DNA of 64,000 nt. Origin: Variovorax sp. V213. Its GTDB lineage: Bacteria > Pseudomonadota > Gammaproteobacteria > Burkholderiales > Burkholderiaceae_C. The position numbers were made by a program, and so were the translations under genes. Below, in pieces: positions 20,301-28,004 of the stretch. Every line of letters starts with the position of its first letter. Position 1 is the first letter of the stretch. Location of the stretch: contig NZ_AP028664.1 in NCBI RefSeq assembly GCF_041154455.1, positions 3,783,001 through 3,847,000 of the forward strand. Reading direction: 5' to 3'. The notes beneath the pieces were generated by a model that was not told the DNA's origin, did no database searches, and saw only the letters and a list, made by a program, of their open reading frames with translations.

Positions 20301-22468
20301 TGCAAGACCCGGCCTTCGAGCACTACCTCTTGCAAGACCTCGCCTCGCGCGCCCTGCTGCCGCTCACGCCGGCCGGCCAGGGTGCGAGGCATGGGGATGA
20401 GGTGCGCCACCGCGTGCGGCATGGCCAGGGCTACACGGTCTTCGAATGCCGTCAACAGAACCTGGCCCTCGAAACCACCTTCTTCGCGGACCGCGACGAC
20501 GCCGTCAAGGTGGTGCACGTGCGCGTGCGCAACGAGGGCTCCGGCCAACGGCGCCTGCGCGCCCTCGGCATGGTCGAGTGGCAACTCGGCGCCGCGCGCG
20601 GCGACCGGCGGACCATTCATTGCTGGAAGCCCGAAGACCTGCCAGTGGTGTTCGGCCAGCAGCGTGAATCGAGCACGGGCTTTGGGGGCAGCACGGCCTT
20701 CCTGCTGCTGGCCGGGTCGCCGGGCGCCATGCAATGGACCTGCGAGCGCAGCGAGTTCTTTGCCGGACACGGCATCGTCGAAGTGCCCGACACGCTGGCG
20801 CGGCGCGCTGGCGGCGGGCTCGATGCCTGCGCGGCCATCGACGGCGAATTCGTCGTCGGTGCGGGCGACACCGCCGATTTCAGCTTCGTGCTCGGCCACG
20901 CCGACAATGCCGATGCGGCGCTGGCGCTCGCCCGCCAATGGGGTCAGCGCGATGTGCCCCAAGCCCTGGCTGCGGCGGCCGGGTTCTGGGACGAGTTGCT
21001 GGGCCGCCTGCAGGTGCGCACGCCCGATCCGCTGTTCGACGCCATGGTCAACCGCTGGCTCGTCTACCAGACGCTGGCCTGCCGGCTGTGGTCGAAAGCC
21101 GGTTTCTACCAGGCCGGGGGCGCTTTCGGCTTTCGCGACCAGCTTCAGGACGCGATGGCCTTTGCGCTCACCGACCCATCGCGGTTGCGCGCGCAGATCC
21201 TGGTCAATGCGGCGCGCCAGTTTCCCGAAGGCGACGTGCAGCACTGGTGGCACATGCCTGGCGGTGCCGGCGTGCGCACGCATTTTTCGGACGACCTGCT
21301 GTGGCTTCCCTTTGCGACCGCGCACTACGTCGAGGTGACCGGCGATGCAGCGCTGCTCGACCACGCGGCCCCGTTCATCGAAGGCCCCGCGATTCCCGAG
21401 GGCGCCGAAGACGCCTACTACGTGCCACAGCACAGCGGCCGCACGGCCAGCGTGTTCGAGCACGGCGCGCTGGCCATCGACCGCAGCCTGGCAACCGGCG
21501 TGCACGGCCTGCCGCTGATGGGCACCGGCGACTGGAACGACGGCATGAACCGGGTCGGCCACGAAGGCCGCGGCGAATCGGTCTGGCTCGCATGGTTCCT
21601 GTGCAGCGTGGTCGAGCAGTTCGCGCCGATTGCGCAGGCACGCGGCGAGCACGGTCGGGCCGCGCGCTGGAACGAGGCGCGGCGCGGCTGGATCGCGGCG
21701 CTGCACGACGCTGGCTGGGACGGCGCCTGGTTCCGCCGCGCCTTCTTCGACAACGGTGCGCCGCTCGGTTCGTCGGCCAACGACGAGTGCCGCATCGACC
21801 TGATCGCGCAGGCCTGGTCGGTGCTCTCGGGCGCATCGGACGACGCCCACACCGGCCCGGCGATGGCCGCCATCAGGAAGCATCTGCACGACGAGCCGGC
21901 CGGCCTGCTCCGCCTGCTGGCACCGCCCTTCGCCCACTCCGCCAACAACCCGGGCTACATCCAGGCCTACCCGCCCGGCGTACGCGAGAACGGCGGGCAG
22001 TATTCGCACGGCGCCGTGTGGGCGCTGATGGCGCAGGCGCTCCAGGGCGACCACGAAGCGGCATGGCAAAGCTTCGAAGGCCTGAGCCCCGCCCATCGCG
22101 CCGCGCATCCGGAGCGCGGGCCCGCCTACGAGCTGGAGCCCTACGTGATGGCCGGCGACATCTACAGTGCCGCGCCGTATGTCGGCCGCGGTGGCTGGAG
22201 CTGGTACACCGGCTCGGCCGCATGGCTGCACCGCGCCGCGGTCGAAACCCTGCTGGGCCTGTGCGTGAAGGGCCGCGAGCTCTCGCTGACGCCGCGCGTG
22301 CCCGCGCACTGGCCGGGGTTCGAGATGGCGCTGCGGCTCGGACCACGGCGCTTGACGCTGCAATGGGGAGTGCCGGATGCAGCTGCGACGCCGACGCACC
22401 ACGCCGCCATCGGTGAATGGATCGACTGGCAGGCGCTGCCGGCGGATGCCGTGCTGCGGGTGGGTTAA
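14291..22468 (+). CDS. ndvB: cyclic beta-1,2-glucan synthase (NdvB/ChvB type, GT84-GH94)
   Basis: Giant inner membrane enzyme that makes cyclic periplasmic glucans from UDP-glucose; 2725 residues against about 2830 for Agrobacterium ChvB. In order: an N-terminal helical domain (1-410); membrane segments near 418-475; a GT84 glycosyltransferase region with LDSDTGLP (about 640-650) and GSGSFTGKG; more membrane segments near 826-880 and 955-995; a glucoamylase-like domain (about 1010-1450); two beta-sandwich domains; and a C-terminal GH94 phosphorylase-type domain with GTGDWNDGMNRVG, where D2417 is the expected general acid. The last domain controls ring size in known enzymes. Beta-1,2 linkage is inferred from the family. 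The start codon is inside a strong hairpin. Confidence 0.93.
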   Translation: MSAAFVVDRLADLSPYARALLLAPHDPVAQPIRAELFGAQRFEQHGHSLARAQVVEVDPRRAREGAPFFPRVDENLESLRNAFDYIALISQSGRYVSPAAEWLLDNFHLVEAQLQQIHDGVPRSYYARLPKLATPPLAGLPRVYGIAWAYVAHTDSVLNETLFTAFLNAYQDIDELTLGELWALPTTLRVVLLENLRRVAESIAENKVAREIAHAVWDAAPHLSTQDLDALYRALQSHNLQDAYITQLWQRLPVEHGENMTALVQWTEQHCPNGPALIGEAQNAEAAANLTVGNIITTLRMIGQVEWSDLIEPVSRSLRVLRELPSFAAESELTRQQITHAMERVARDSGRSEREVAQAVVRLAAAAPAEDAHADTDRADGTTGYYMFGQGRAALIAVLQSDAATGHARRPAGIWPLPSLRSWRLPAYVLSIVLGTVWLLAAVANGLPPPRGWSTVAAIALLAWPLSEALIALAQRIMAESVRVQALPRLDFPAGIPERHRVLVVIPTLLSSPANTAQLAHRLELHWLANREEHAQFALLTDWADAVQASLPDDAPLLDDAIARIAALNAKYPAAAGAASRFLLLHRPRSWSGTEERWMGWERKRGKIEMLMRLLATGDASGFLPLAPGQRLAPGRTPYVLTLDSDTGLPPGALRDLVSIAAHPLNAPEIDAQSRRVVAGFGILQPRIVTPFPMRNERSLFHWMFAGQCGLDPYGSGASDIYQDVFGSGSFTGKGLLNVRAVHTTLDRRLPEGAVLSHDLLEGTVARCAMVSDVVLIEDHPHHAGVAASRVHRWVRGDWQLLPLIWRARRFGIDALGLWKMGDNLRRSLVVPTSFALLVLVIFTQAMPLGWALAAVASALTLGPLLGALAGLVPTRRAIELRHFFDVGAVELLRAMAGAAWQFVQLAAHTRLLLDAMFLATWRLTVSRKHLLQWTTTAQAQAQSSQRLPPFLRSAALGSVLCLALAVVAARWSAYPVAGPLLFVAWALAPFAAWWSSRVDPDVPDPLSAEQRGYLEKLAQDTWRFFEHVVGPDDNHLPPDNLQLEPQPTIAHRTSPTNIGMYLLATCCAREFGWLDTAALLARITATLDTIDRMQKHEGHLFNWYDTQTLRLLPPAYVSSVDSGNFAGHLVAVAQACRAFAAEGCQSHEEPALEALARRCDALHAGMDFSGLYDPKRHLFHIGLRVEENVLDASYYDLLASEARLLSFLAIAKGDVPRRHWMALGRPFLLVGYQPGLKSWSGSMFEYLMPALVMSEPADGLLQVANTAAIAEQQAFGRSQSLPWGISESAYFAQDHSLAFQYSPFGVPRLALRRTPPTDRVVAPYASAMAAVLAPAAAVVNLELLESLGARGEFGFHDALDFTTSRQAEGQDFTVVRNFMAHHQGMSLVALCHVLRAEAPRRWFGSAALVQAHESLLHERTPRQIIGSADPRTPPEPGPAELAPLFQPRAVDPTASGFQPTHLLSNGRYTVALRANGAGVSRWHAFNVTRWRDDPLRDSHGTFFFLRDEGQQELVSLTALPAPGAGWSYRTRFLAEQVQFDAAGDGLHVRTTVLISPEDDTELRNITLHNAGEETRTLELLSYFEPVLSYPKADEAHPAFANLFVESRWEPAWRALLMTRKPRLHGDPVVAAAHFLASVDAHVLSIDCMTDRRAFIGRNRSLASPALDPQPLAADGTPVNGLDPIACLRVRLSIAPGATAHLSFATAADESIEALMPSIDRYLEPMHVERAMRMAATLAQVRLRDLSIAPAQTFALQDLTTILTYTTPRVMKDRGLIDLRQIWRFGISGDKPIVLVAIHSMNGMGLINALLRAQPWWGFGGVACDLVVLNSEPSSYLMPLQREIEALRLRVAHQTQNSFPRNDTAGFYLLRDHEVAPSEKAALSKLARVVFTADGRSLEMQVAALHEARVDAGTGAEFPAASSRVALLARPTGVPSAEVPTGGFDTESGEFRFEIDAGHRTPRPWINVIANAGFGFQVSEWGTGFTWAGNSRMHQVTPWSNDPVQDPAFEHYLLQDLASRALLPLTPAGQGARHGDEVRHRVRHGQGYTVFECRQQNLALETTFFADRDDAVKVVHVRVRNEGSGQRRLRALGMVEWQLGAARGDRRTIHCWKPEDLPVVFGQQRESSTGFGGSTAFLLLAGSPGAMQWTCERSEFFAGHGIVEVPDTLARRAGGGLDACAAIDGEFVVGAGDTADFSFVLGHADNADAALALARQWGQRDVPQALAAAAGFWDELLGRLQVRTPDPLFDAMVNRWLVYQTLACRLWSKAGFYQAGGAFGFRDQLQDAMAFALTDPSRLRAQILVNAARQFPEGDVQHWWHMPGGAGVRTHFSDDLLWLPFATAHYVEVTGDAALLDHAAPFIEGPAIPEGAEDAYYVPQHSGRTASVFEHGALAIDRSLATGVHGLPLMGTGDWNDGMNRVGHEGRGESVWLAWFLCSVVEQFAPIAQARGEHGRAARWNEARRGWIAALHDAGWDGAWFRRAFFDNGAPLGSSANDECRIDLIAQAWSVLSGASDDAHTGPAMAAIRKHLHDEPAGLLRLLAPPFAHSANNPGYIQAYPPGVRENGGQYSHGAVWALMAQALQGDHEAAWQSFEGLSPAHRAAHPERGPAYELEPYVMAGDIYSAAPYVGRGGWSWYTGSAAWLHRAAVETLLGLCVKGRELSLTPRVPAHWPGFEMALRLGPRRLTLQWGVPDAAATPTHHAAIGEWIDWQALPADAVLRVG

Positions 22469-22492
22469 GGTCCGCGGGCCGATTCCAGCTGC

Positions 22493-23038
22493 ATGTCCAT
22501 GACCACCATCCAGTCCCGCCGCAAACTCATCGTCATCATCCTGCTGTGCGTGGCGATCGCGGGCGCGCTCGTGCGCCACTACGCGCAGCGCGGGTCGACC
22601 ACGCGCGACATCGGCACGCTGCTGATGGTGTTGTGGGTGCCCATCATCGGCAACGTCATTGGCTGGCTCATCGGCAAGCTGCCGCGGCGCACGCCGCCGG
22701 CGGAGCCCGTGAGCTTCGATGCGGCGGGCGCGTTCACGCCGCATCTTCGAATCGAGCTCACGCTGCGTCCGACGGCACTGCTTTCGCACAACGTGCCGCT
22801 TTCCGCGGGGGAATACCGCTGTGCGCTGGTGGTGGGCAACCAGGGCTTCTCCGCGCGATGGTTCGTGCCGCAGGGCGAAGTGCTCGAGCGGGGAACGCCA
22901 CATGCGCTCGACGTCGAATTGCTGACGCCGGACACGGCAAAAGCGCACTTCTCCGAAGGTGAGGCCTTTCGTGTGCTGGTGGGCGACTCTTTCATTGCCG
23001 ACGGCCGCGTGCTGCAGCTCCGCGCACCCCCTGTCTAG
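22493..23038 (+). CDS. uncharacterised membrane protein with C-terminal soluble domain
   Basis: A 181-residue protein that I do not assign to a family. Two hydrophobic segments (LIVIILLCVAIAGALV near residues 12-27, and IGTLLMVLWVPIIGNVIGWLI near 39-60) are followed by about 115 residues predicted as a beta-rich soluble domain (ELTLRPTALL, GEYRCALVVGNQGFSARWFVP). It begins 24 bases after ndvB on the same strand and may be cotranscribed with it. A role beside the glucan synthase is only suggested by position. An in-frame ATG at 22499 is an equally good start. Confidence 0.7.
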   Translation: MSMTTIQSRRKLIVIILLCVAIAGALVRHYAQRGSTTRDIGTLLMVLWVPIIGNVIGWLIGKLPRRTPPAEPVSFDAAGAFTPHLRIELTLRPTALLSHNVPLSAGEYRCALVVGNQGFSARWFVPQGEVLERGTPHALDVELLTPDTAKAHFSEGEAFRVLVGDSFIADGRVLQLRAPPV

Positions 23039-23208
23039 CGGATCGAGACGAGCGGGGACAGGCAAAAGGGTCGATTGTTCGCCCTGGGGAAACTGACAAC
23101 TGCTGGCGAGCCCCTTTGTGACGGGCCCATCCGCTTGGACACTGGATGGCCTTTCGCAACACCGTGTCGGCATGCACTTCGCCGACGCGATCCCAGGACC
23201 TCCTTCCC

Positions 23209-24456
23209 ATGATGAATTCACCCAGCAGCAACCCCTGCGTCGACGATCTCGTGCACGAGCCGGCCGAGGTCACCCGCTCAACCCGTTCCGCCTGGCTGGC
23301 CGTCGGCTCGATTGCCGTGGGCACCTTCGCGATGGTGTCGACCGAGTTCATGCCCATCGGCCTCTTGACCGACATCGCGCGCGGCCTCCACGTGTCCGAC
23401 GGCACCGCCGGCCTGATGATCACCATGCCCGGCGTGCTGGCCGCCTTCGCGGGGCCGGCGCTGATCGTCGCCTCGGGCCGCCTCGACCGCCGCACCGTGC
23501 TGATCGCGCTCACCACGCTTCTGATCGCCTCGAATCTGCTCGCCGCCTTTGCGCCCAACTTTGCCACCATGCTGGTCGCGCGCCTGATGCTCGGCCTGTG
23601 CGTCGGCGGCTTCTGGACCTTTGCGCCGGCCGCGGCCACGCAGCTGGTGCCAGACGCCTCGAAGGCGCGGGCCATGTCGCTGGTGCTGGCGGGCGTCTCC
23701 GCCGCCACGGTGCTCGGCGTGCCCGCGGGCTCGTTCCTCGGCACGCTGTTCGGCTGGCGCGCTTCCTTCGCGGTGACGGGCGCGCTAGCGGCCCTGGTGC
23801 TGGTGGTGCAGCTGTGGCTGCTGCCTGCGATACCGCCGGTGCGCGCCATCGGCGCGCGCGACCTGCTCACGCCGTTGACGCGGCGCATGGCCCAGGTCGG
23901 CCTGCTCGCGGTGCTGTTCTTCATTGCCGGCCACTTCGCGGCCTACACCTACCTGAAGCCGCTGCTGCAGCAGGTGTTCGGGCTGGCGCCGAACTCGGTC
24001 TCCACGCTGCTGCTGATGTACGGCGCGGTGGGCTTCATCGGCACCTTCATCGGCGGCAGCCTGATGGCCCGCAGCGTGCGCGGCACCACCCTGCTGGCGG
24101 CGCTGATGCTTGCGACGGCGCTGCTGCTGTCCACGGTGATCGGCAGCGGCTTCGCGGCCGGCGCGGTCGTGGTCTTCATCTGGGGCGTGGCCTTCGGCCT
24201 GATCCCGGTAGCGCTCACGGGCTGGATGATGGAGGCGGTGCCCGATGCACCCGAAGCCGGCCAGGCCCTGCTCGTGAGCGGCTTCCAGGTGGCGATTGCA
24301 TCCGGCGCGCTGATCGGCGGCATCACGGTCGACAACTACGGCATCTCGAGCGCGATGGTGCTCAGCGGTGTGCTGGTGCTGATTGCCGCACTCATCGTCG
24401 CCACGCTGGGCCGCGCTCGCGGCGGTGCGGCGCTGGCTACTTCTTCGGCCCGGTAA
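23209..24456 (+). CDS. MFS transporter, DHA1 family (NepI/AraJ-like)
   Basis: Twelve-span proton-driven exporter of 415 residues. It has the DHA1 features: STEFMPIGLL in helix 1, the SGRLDRRTVL loop after helix 2, LMLGLCVGGFW in helix 4 and GVPAGSFLG in helix 5. The pattern (GGFW, YTYLKP, FIGTFIGG, DNYGISSAMVLSG) resembles E. coli NepI, a purine ribonucleoside exporter, but the substrate is not established. I chose the ATG at 23209, which follows AGGACC; a longer frame from 23146 lacks family character. Its 3' end overlaps the convergent LysR gene by 20 bases. Confidence 0.88.
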   Translation: MMNSPSSNPCVDDLVHEPAEVTRSTRSAWLAVGSIAVGTFAMVSTEFMPIGLLTDIARGLHVSDGTAGLMITMPGVLAAFAGPALIVASGRLDRRTVLIALTTLLIASNLLAAFAPNFATMLVARLMLGLCVGGFWTFAPAAATQLVPDASKARAMSLVLAGVSAATVLGVPAGSFLGTLFGWRASFAVTGALAALVLVVQLWLLPAIPPVRAIGARDLLTPLTRRMAQVGLLAVLFFIAGHFAAYTYLKPLLQQVFGLAPNSVSTLLLMYGAVGFIGTFIGGSLMARSVRGTTLLAALMLATALLLSTVIGSGFAAGAVVVFIWGVAFGLIPVALTGWMMEAVPDAPEAGQALLVSGFQVAIASGALIGGITVDNYGISSAMVLSGVLVLIAALIVATLGRARGGAALATSSAR

Positions 24457-25384
24457 CCGGACCGGCCTTGGCCTTCCTGCCGGCAGCGACGATCGCGTCG
24501 AGCACCACGCGCAGGGCCTTGTTGACCGGCTTGTCGCGCCGGATGACCACGGCCAGCGTGCGGTGCATGCGCGGGTTCAGCTGGCTGATCTTCAAGCCAG
24601 GGTGGGCCCCGCGGCCCGCCATGGCCATGCGCGGCACGATGCCGTAGCCCAGCCCCGCGGCCACCATCTCCTTCATGGCCTCGACGCTGCCCAGCTCCAT
24701 GACGGGCTGCGGCTGCAAGCCTTCGGCCGCGAACCAGCGGTCGACCAGCTTGCGCGTATTGGCCGCGGGCTCGAACAGCACCAGCGACAAGGCGGCCAGT
24801 TCGGCGGGCGCCACGCGCGCCTTCAGCGGCGCGAGATCGCTGCGGCCGATGGCGACGAATTCGTCGTCGAGCACCGGCACCACGCTCAGCGAGCGCCCCG
24901 CGGCCGGCAGCGTGACCAGTGCAAGGTCGATGCTGTTTTCTTCCACCCTGCGCACGTGGTCGTCGGTGTTGCCGGTGCTCACCACGATGCCGAGCGCCGG
25001 AAACTGCTCGCGCAGGCCGCGCAGCAGGGCCGGCAAGAAATAAAGGCAGGCCGTTGCGCCGGTGCCAAGCCGGACCCGGCCCGTCACGCCGCTGGCGTGG
25101 TCGGCCAGTGCGTCGATGGCGTTCTCCACCGCCGTCTCGATGTGGTGGATGTGCCGCAGCAGTTCGGCACCGGCCGGCGTGGCTTTGGCGCGCTTGCCGA
25201 CCCGTTCGACCAGGCGCACCGCCAGCTTGCGCTCCAGCTGGCGGATCTGCAGGCTCACCGCGGGCTGCGTGAGGCCGAGCCGCTCGGCCGCGGCCGAGAA
25301 GCTGCCGGTTTCGATCACCAGCCCGAACGATTTCAGCTGGTCGAGGTTGAGTGTCTTTTCCAAAGTATTTCTTATGCTTTGCAT
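24437..25384 (-). CDS. LysR family transcriptional regulator
   Basis: LysR-type regulator of 315 residues: an N-terminal winged helix-turn-helix (SFSAAAERLGLTQPAVSLQIRQLE, about residues 28-51) and a periplasmic-binding-protein-like effector domain. A basic, Lys-rich C-terminus (AAGRKAKAG...KK) is unusual. It is divergent from the GNAT gene and converges with the MFS gene. A T-N11-A palindrome covers the ATG, which suggests self-repression; it also raises the chance that the true start is the TTG at 25363, giving MEKTLNLDQL. Confidence 0.9.
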   Translation of the reverse strand: MQSIRNTLEKTLNLDQLKSFGLVIETGSFSAAAERLGLTQPAVSLQIRQLERKLAVRLVERVGKRAKATPAGAELLRHIHHIETAVENAIDALADHASGVTGRVRLGTGATACLYFLPALLRGLREQFPALGIVVSTGNTDDHVRRVEENSIDLALVTLPAAGRSLSVVPVLDDEFVAIGRSDLAPLKARVAPAELAALSLVLFEPAANTRKLVDRWFAAEGLQPQPVMELGSVEAMKEMVAAGLGYGIVPRMAMAGRGAHPGLKISQLNPRMHRTLAVVIRRDKPVNKALRVVLDAIVAAGRKAKAGPVTGPKK

Positions 25385-25385
25385 A
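25373..25385. promoter_or_regulatory. T-N11-A palindrome TATGC-TTT-GCATA, candidate LysR operator
   Basis: A perfect 13-base interrupted palindrome fits the T-N11-A rule for LysR-type regulators. It overlaps the annotated LysR ATG and lies 48 bases before the divergent GNAT start. Position and symmetry suggest binding by the adjacent regulator. Confidence 0.5.
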
Positions 25386-25432
25386 GTTCAACGAAGCTTC
25401 ACTTATCGATGCCGCAGCGTCAAGATCGGCGC

Positions 25433-25957
25433 ATGCTCTCACCCACTCTTGCTTCCGCCACCCTTGAAATCCTCGATGCCGGACCGCACCACATGCCGGC
25501 CGTGCAGGCCATCTACAGCCACTACGTGCTGCACGACCTGTGCTCCTTCGAGGAAGAGGTGCCCACCGCCCCGCAGATGCAATCACGGCGCGCCGGCGTG
25601 CTTGCGCACGGCCTTCCCTATCTGGTGGCCATCAAGGATGGCGAGGTGGTCGGCTATGCCTATGCGAGCCCCTACCGCAGCCGCTCGGCCTATCGCCACA
25701 CGGTGGAAGATTCGATCTACGTCGCAAGAGACATGCAGGGCCACGGCATCGGCAAGGCGTTGCTCCAGGAGGTAATCCGCCGCTGCACCGACGGCGGCTT
25801 CACGCAGATGGTGGCGGTGGTCGGAAACAGCGCCAACGCCGGTTCGCAGCGTGTGCACCAGCGCCTCGGCTTCGAGACGGTGGGCGTGCTGCGCAACGTC
25901 GGCTTCAAGTTCGGGCAGTGGGTCGATACCGTGCTCATGCAACGTGCGCTGCGCTGA
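25433..25957 (+). CDS. GNAT N-acetyltransferase, phosphinothricin acetyltransferase-like
   Basis: Acetyl-CoA dependent N-acetyltransferase of 174 residues. Typical features are EILDAGPHHMPAVQAIYSHYVL at the N-terminus, the central YAYASPYRSRSAYRHTVEDSIYV strand pair, the acetyl-CoA loop RDMQGHGIGKALL, and the ending QWVDTVLMQRAL. The RSAYRHTVEDSIYV pattern is that of the phosphinothricin/methionine sulfoximine acetyltransferase group, but the natural substrate is unknown. An in-frame ATG at 25409 is an alternative start. It is divergent from the LysR gene, which probably regulates it. Confidence 0.85.
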   Translation: MLSPTLASATLEILDAGPHHMPAVQAIYSHYVLHDLCSFEEEVPTAPQMQSRRAGVLAHGLPYLVAIKDGEVVGYAYASPYRSRSAYRHTVEDSIYVARDMQGHGIGKALLQEVIRRCTDGGFTQMVAVVGNSANAGSQRVHQRLGFETVGVLRNVGFKFGQWVDTVLMQRALR

Positions 25958-25998
25958 GCCGCCGCCCGGGCGCGGCTGGCTGACGCGCCGGGACCGGC

Positions 25999-27261
25999 CT
26001 ACTCCCCCAGCAACTCGCCAATCGGCTGCAGGTCTTCGACCCGGTCGCAGATCGACTTGATCACCATGGTGATGGGAATGCCCAGCAGCAGCCCCCAGAC
26101 TCCCCACAGCCAGCCCCAGAAGATCACGCCGACGAACACGGCCACCGGGTTCATCCGGCTGGTGCGGCTGGTGAGCCAGGGCAACAGCAGGTTGCCGATC
26201 AGCGTGTGGATGGCGAGCGACACGCCGCCCACCAAAATGCCCATCTCCAGGCTGTTGAACTGCAGGAAGGCCACCAGCCCCGCAGCCACCAGCACGATCA
26301 CCGAGCCGATGTAGGGGATGAGGTTGGTCACGCCCGCGATGATTCCCCACACGGCGGCGTTCTCGACTCCGATGGCCCAGAAGGCGACGCCCGTCGTCAC
26401 GCCCACCAGCGCGCTGATCAGGATTTGCACCAGCAGGTAGCGCTCGATGTTGCGGGTGATGTCGTCGAGCACATGCACGGTGACCTTTTTCTTCTGCAGG
26501 CTCGGCCCGGTGATCTTGATCAGCTTGCGCCGGAAGGTGTCGCCGGAACACAGCGCGAAGTAGGTCAGGAAGGCGACCAGCGTGAGCTGCCCCATCGCCG
26601 CCACCAGGCCGACGGTGCCGCTCAGAAGATAGTCGCGCACATTGAAGGACGGCCGCTCGATGACGACGCGCGCCACGCCCTTGCGGGCCGCGACGCGCGC
26701 GGAGTTTTCCTCGGCCGCCTTTTCAAGTTGCGCTGCCGCCTGCTGCACGCTTTCGAGCGGCGTGGCGCTGGCGCCCTTGCTCCTGCGCATGGCCTGCCCC
26801 AGTTTCTGGGCCGCGATGGGCAGCGAGTCGACCAGTTGCGCGGCGCTGCCCGAGAGCGAGTAGCCGGTCCAGCCCAGGCCGCCGAACAGCCCGGCAAGGA
26901 TCACCGCTGCGCCGATCCAGCGCGGCAGCCTCCAGCGGTGCAGCCGCTCGACCAGCGGCGACAGCGCGTAGGTCAGCAACAGGCTCAGCATCAGCGGGAT
27001 GAACACGGCCTGGCCCCATTGCAGCGCGAAGACGCTGGCCAGCACGGCGAGCACCGCCAGCGATGCGCTGCGCACGTCCACCGGCATGTGCAGCAGCACG
27101 CGTTCGGGCTCTGGCTCGGGCTCCGCTTCCGCTTCCGGGGCGCTGGCTTCCCGCGGCGGCTCCGGCACGGGCTGGAGGGGCTGCTCCGGCGGAGGCTCCA
27201 CGGCCTGTGGAGGTTCCTGCGCCGCCGGGGCCTCGTCGGCCGTTTTCTTTTCGTCGCTCAT
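25999..27261 (-). CDS. AI-2E family transporter
   Basis: Multi-span membrane protein of the PF01594 family (TqsA, YdiK, PerM-like), 420 residues. The first 57 residues are a Pro/Glu-rich cytoplasmic tail (PEAEAEPEPEPE). Seven to eight membrane helices follow, with the family's long soluble insertion between the early and late groups (about residues 150-215) and the conserved NLIPYIGS segment. Members export autoinducer-2 or act as ion-coupled exporters; the substrate here is unknown. Its ATG overlaps the stop of the LytTR regulator gene and no other promoter is evident, so it is probably the third gene of that operon. Confidence 0.9.
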   Translation of the reverse strand: MSDEKKTADEAPAAQEPPQAVEPPPEQPLQPVPEPPREASAPEAEAEPEPEPERVLLHMPVDVRSASLAVLAVLASVFALQWGQAVFIPLMLSLLLTYALSPLVERLHRWRLPRWIGAAVILAGLFGGLGWTGYSLSGSAAQLVDSLPIAAQKLGQAMRRSKGASATPLESVQQAAAQLEKAAEENSARVAARKGVARVVIERPSFNVRDYLLSGTVGLVAAMGQLTLVAFLTYFALCSGDTFRRKLIKITGPSLQKKKVTVHVLDDITRNIERYLLVQILISALVGVTTGVAFWAIGVENAAVWGIIAGVTNLIPYIGSVIVLVAAGLVAFLQFNSLEMGILVGGVSLAIHTLIGNLLLPWLTSRTSRMNPVAVFVGVIFWGWLWGVWGLLLGIPITMVIKSICDRVEDLQPIGELLGE

Positions 27262-28004
27262 CGCGGCTCCTTCAGCACTTCGCGCACTGCAGCCAGTTGC
27301 CGCCGCGACACCGCGACGGGTTCGGGGATCGCGTCGAGCCGCAGCGCCCAGCCTTCGGCGTCTTCCCCGTCGTCGTATTTCTCGAGCGCGCGGATGGCCG
27401 AGCGTGCCACCAGGGCATTGCGGTGCACCCGCAGGAAGCGTCCCGGATACCGCTCCTCGAATTCATTCAGCGAACCGTCCAGGATGTGGCTGCGCGAGGC
27501 GGTGCGTACCGTGAGGTACTTGTACTCCGATTTCAGGTAGAGCACCTCGGACAGCGGCACCCGCTCGGCGCGGCCGCGGTCCTGGATGAGCACGCTTTCC
27601 TGCAGGGCGTTGGCCTGCAGCGCGCGCCGCTCCTTGAGAAAGCGCTCGGCCTTCTGCAGCGCCTGCTGCAGGCGCTCGGCCCGCACCGGCTTGGTGAGGT
27701 AGTCGACCGCGTCGAGGTCGAAAGCCGTCACCGCATGGGTCGCATGGGCGGTCACGAACACCACGGCCGGCGCATCGGCCTGGCTGCGCAGGGCGCGCGC
27801 CACTTCGATGCCGTCGACGCCGGGCATGTGCACGTCGAGCAGCACCAGGTCGAGCGCCATGCTCTCCAGGTGCTGCAGCGCCTCGGCGCCCTGCGCGGCC
27901 TCGGCCACCACCTCGGCACCGGGCGACCGGCAGTCGCGCAGCAGGGTTCGCAGGCGCGAGCGGGCCAGGGCTTCGTCGTCGACGATCAGGGTCTTGAGAG
28001 TCAT
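27258..28004 (-). CDS. LytTR family response regulator (AlgR-like)
   Basis: Two-component response regulator of 248 residues. The N-terminal receiver domain has the acidic pair D9/D10, phosphorylation site D57 (LLDVHMPG), the conserved Thr in FVTAHAT and Lys in YLTKPV. The C-terminal half is a LytTR DNA-binding domain (LYLKSEYKYLTVRT, RVHRNALV). It is the AlgR/LytR architecture. The ATG overlaps the kinase stop as ATGA, so the two are translationally coupled partners. An open frame continues upstream on this strand opposite argH, but only this part has family character. Confidence 0.93.
   Translation of the reverse strand: MTLKTLIVDDEALARSRLRTLLRDCRSPGAEVVAEAAQGAEALQHLESMALDLVLLDVHMPGVDGIEVARALRSQADAPAVVFVTAHATHAVTAFDLDAVDYLTKPVRAERLQQALQKAERFLKERRALQANALQESVLIQDRGRAERVPLSEVLYLKSEYKYLTVRTASRSHILDGSLNEFEERYPGRFLRVHRNALVARSAIRALEKYDDGEDAEGWALRLDAIPEPVAVSRRQLAAVREVLKEPR

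Noticed and set aside
20054..23221. 1055-codon antisense open frame over ndvB and the following gene
   Set aside because: It crosses two well-supported genes on the opposite strand and has no recognisable motif.
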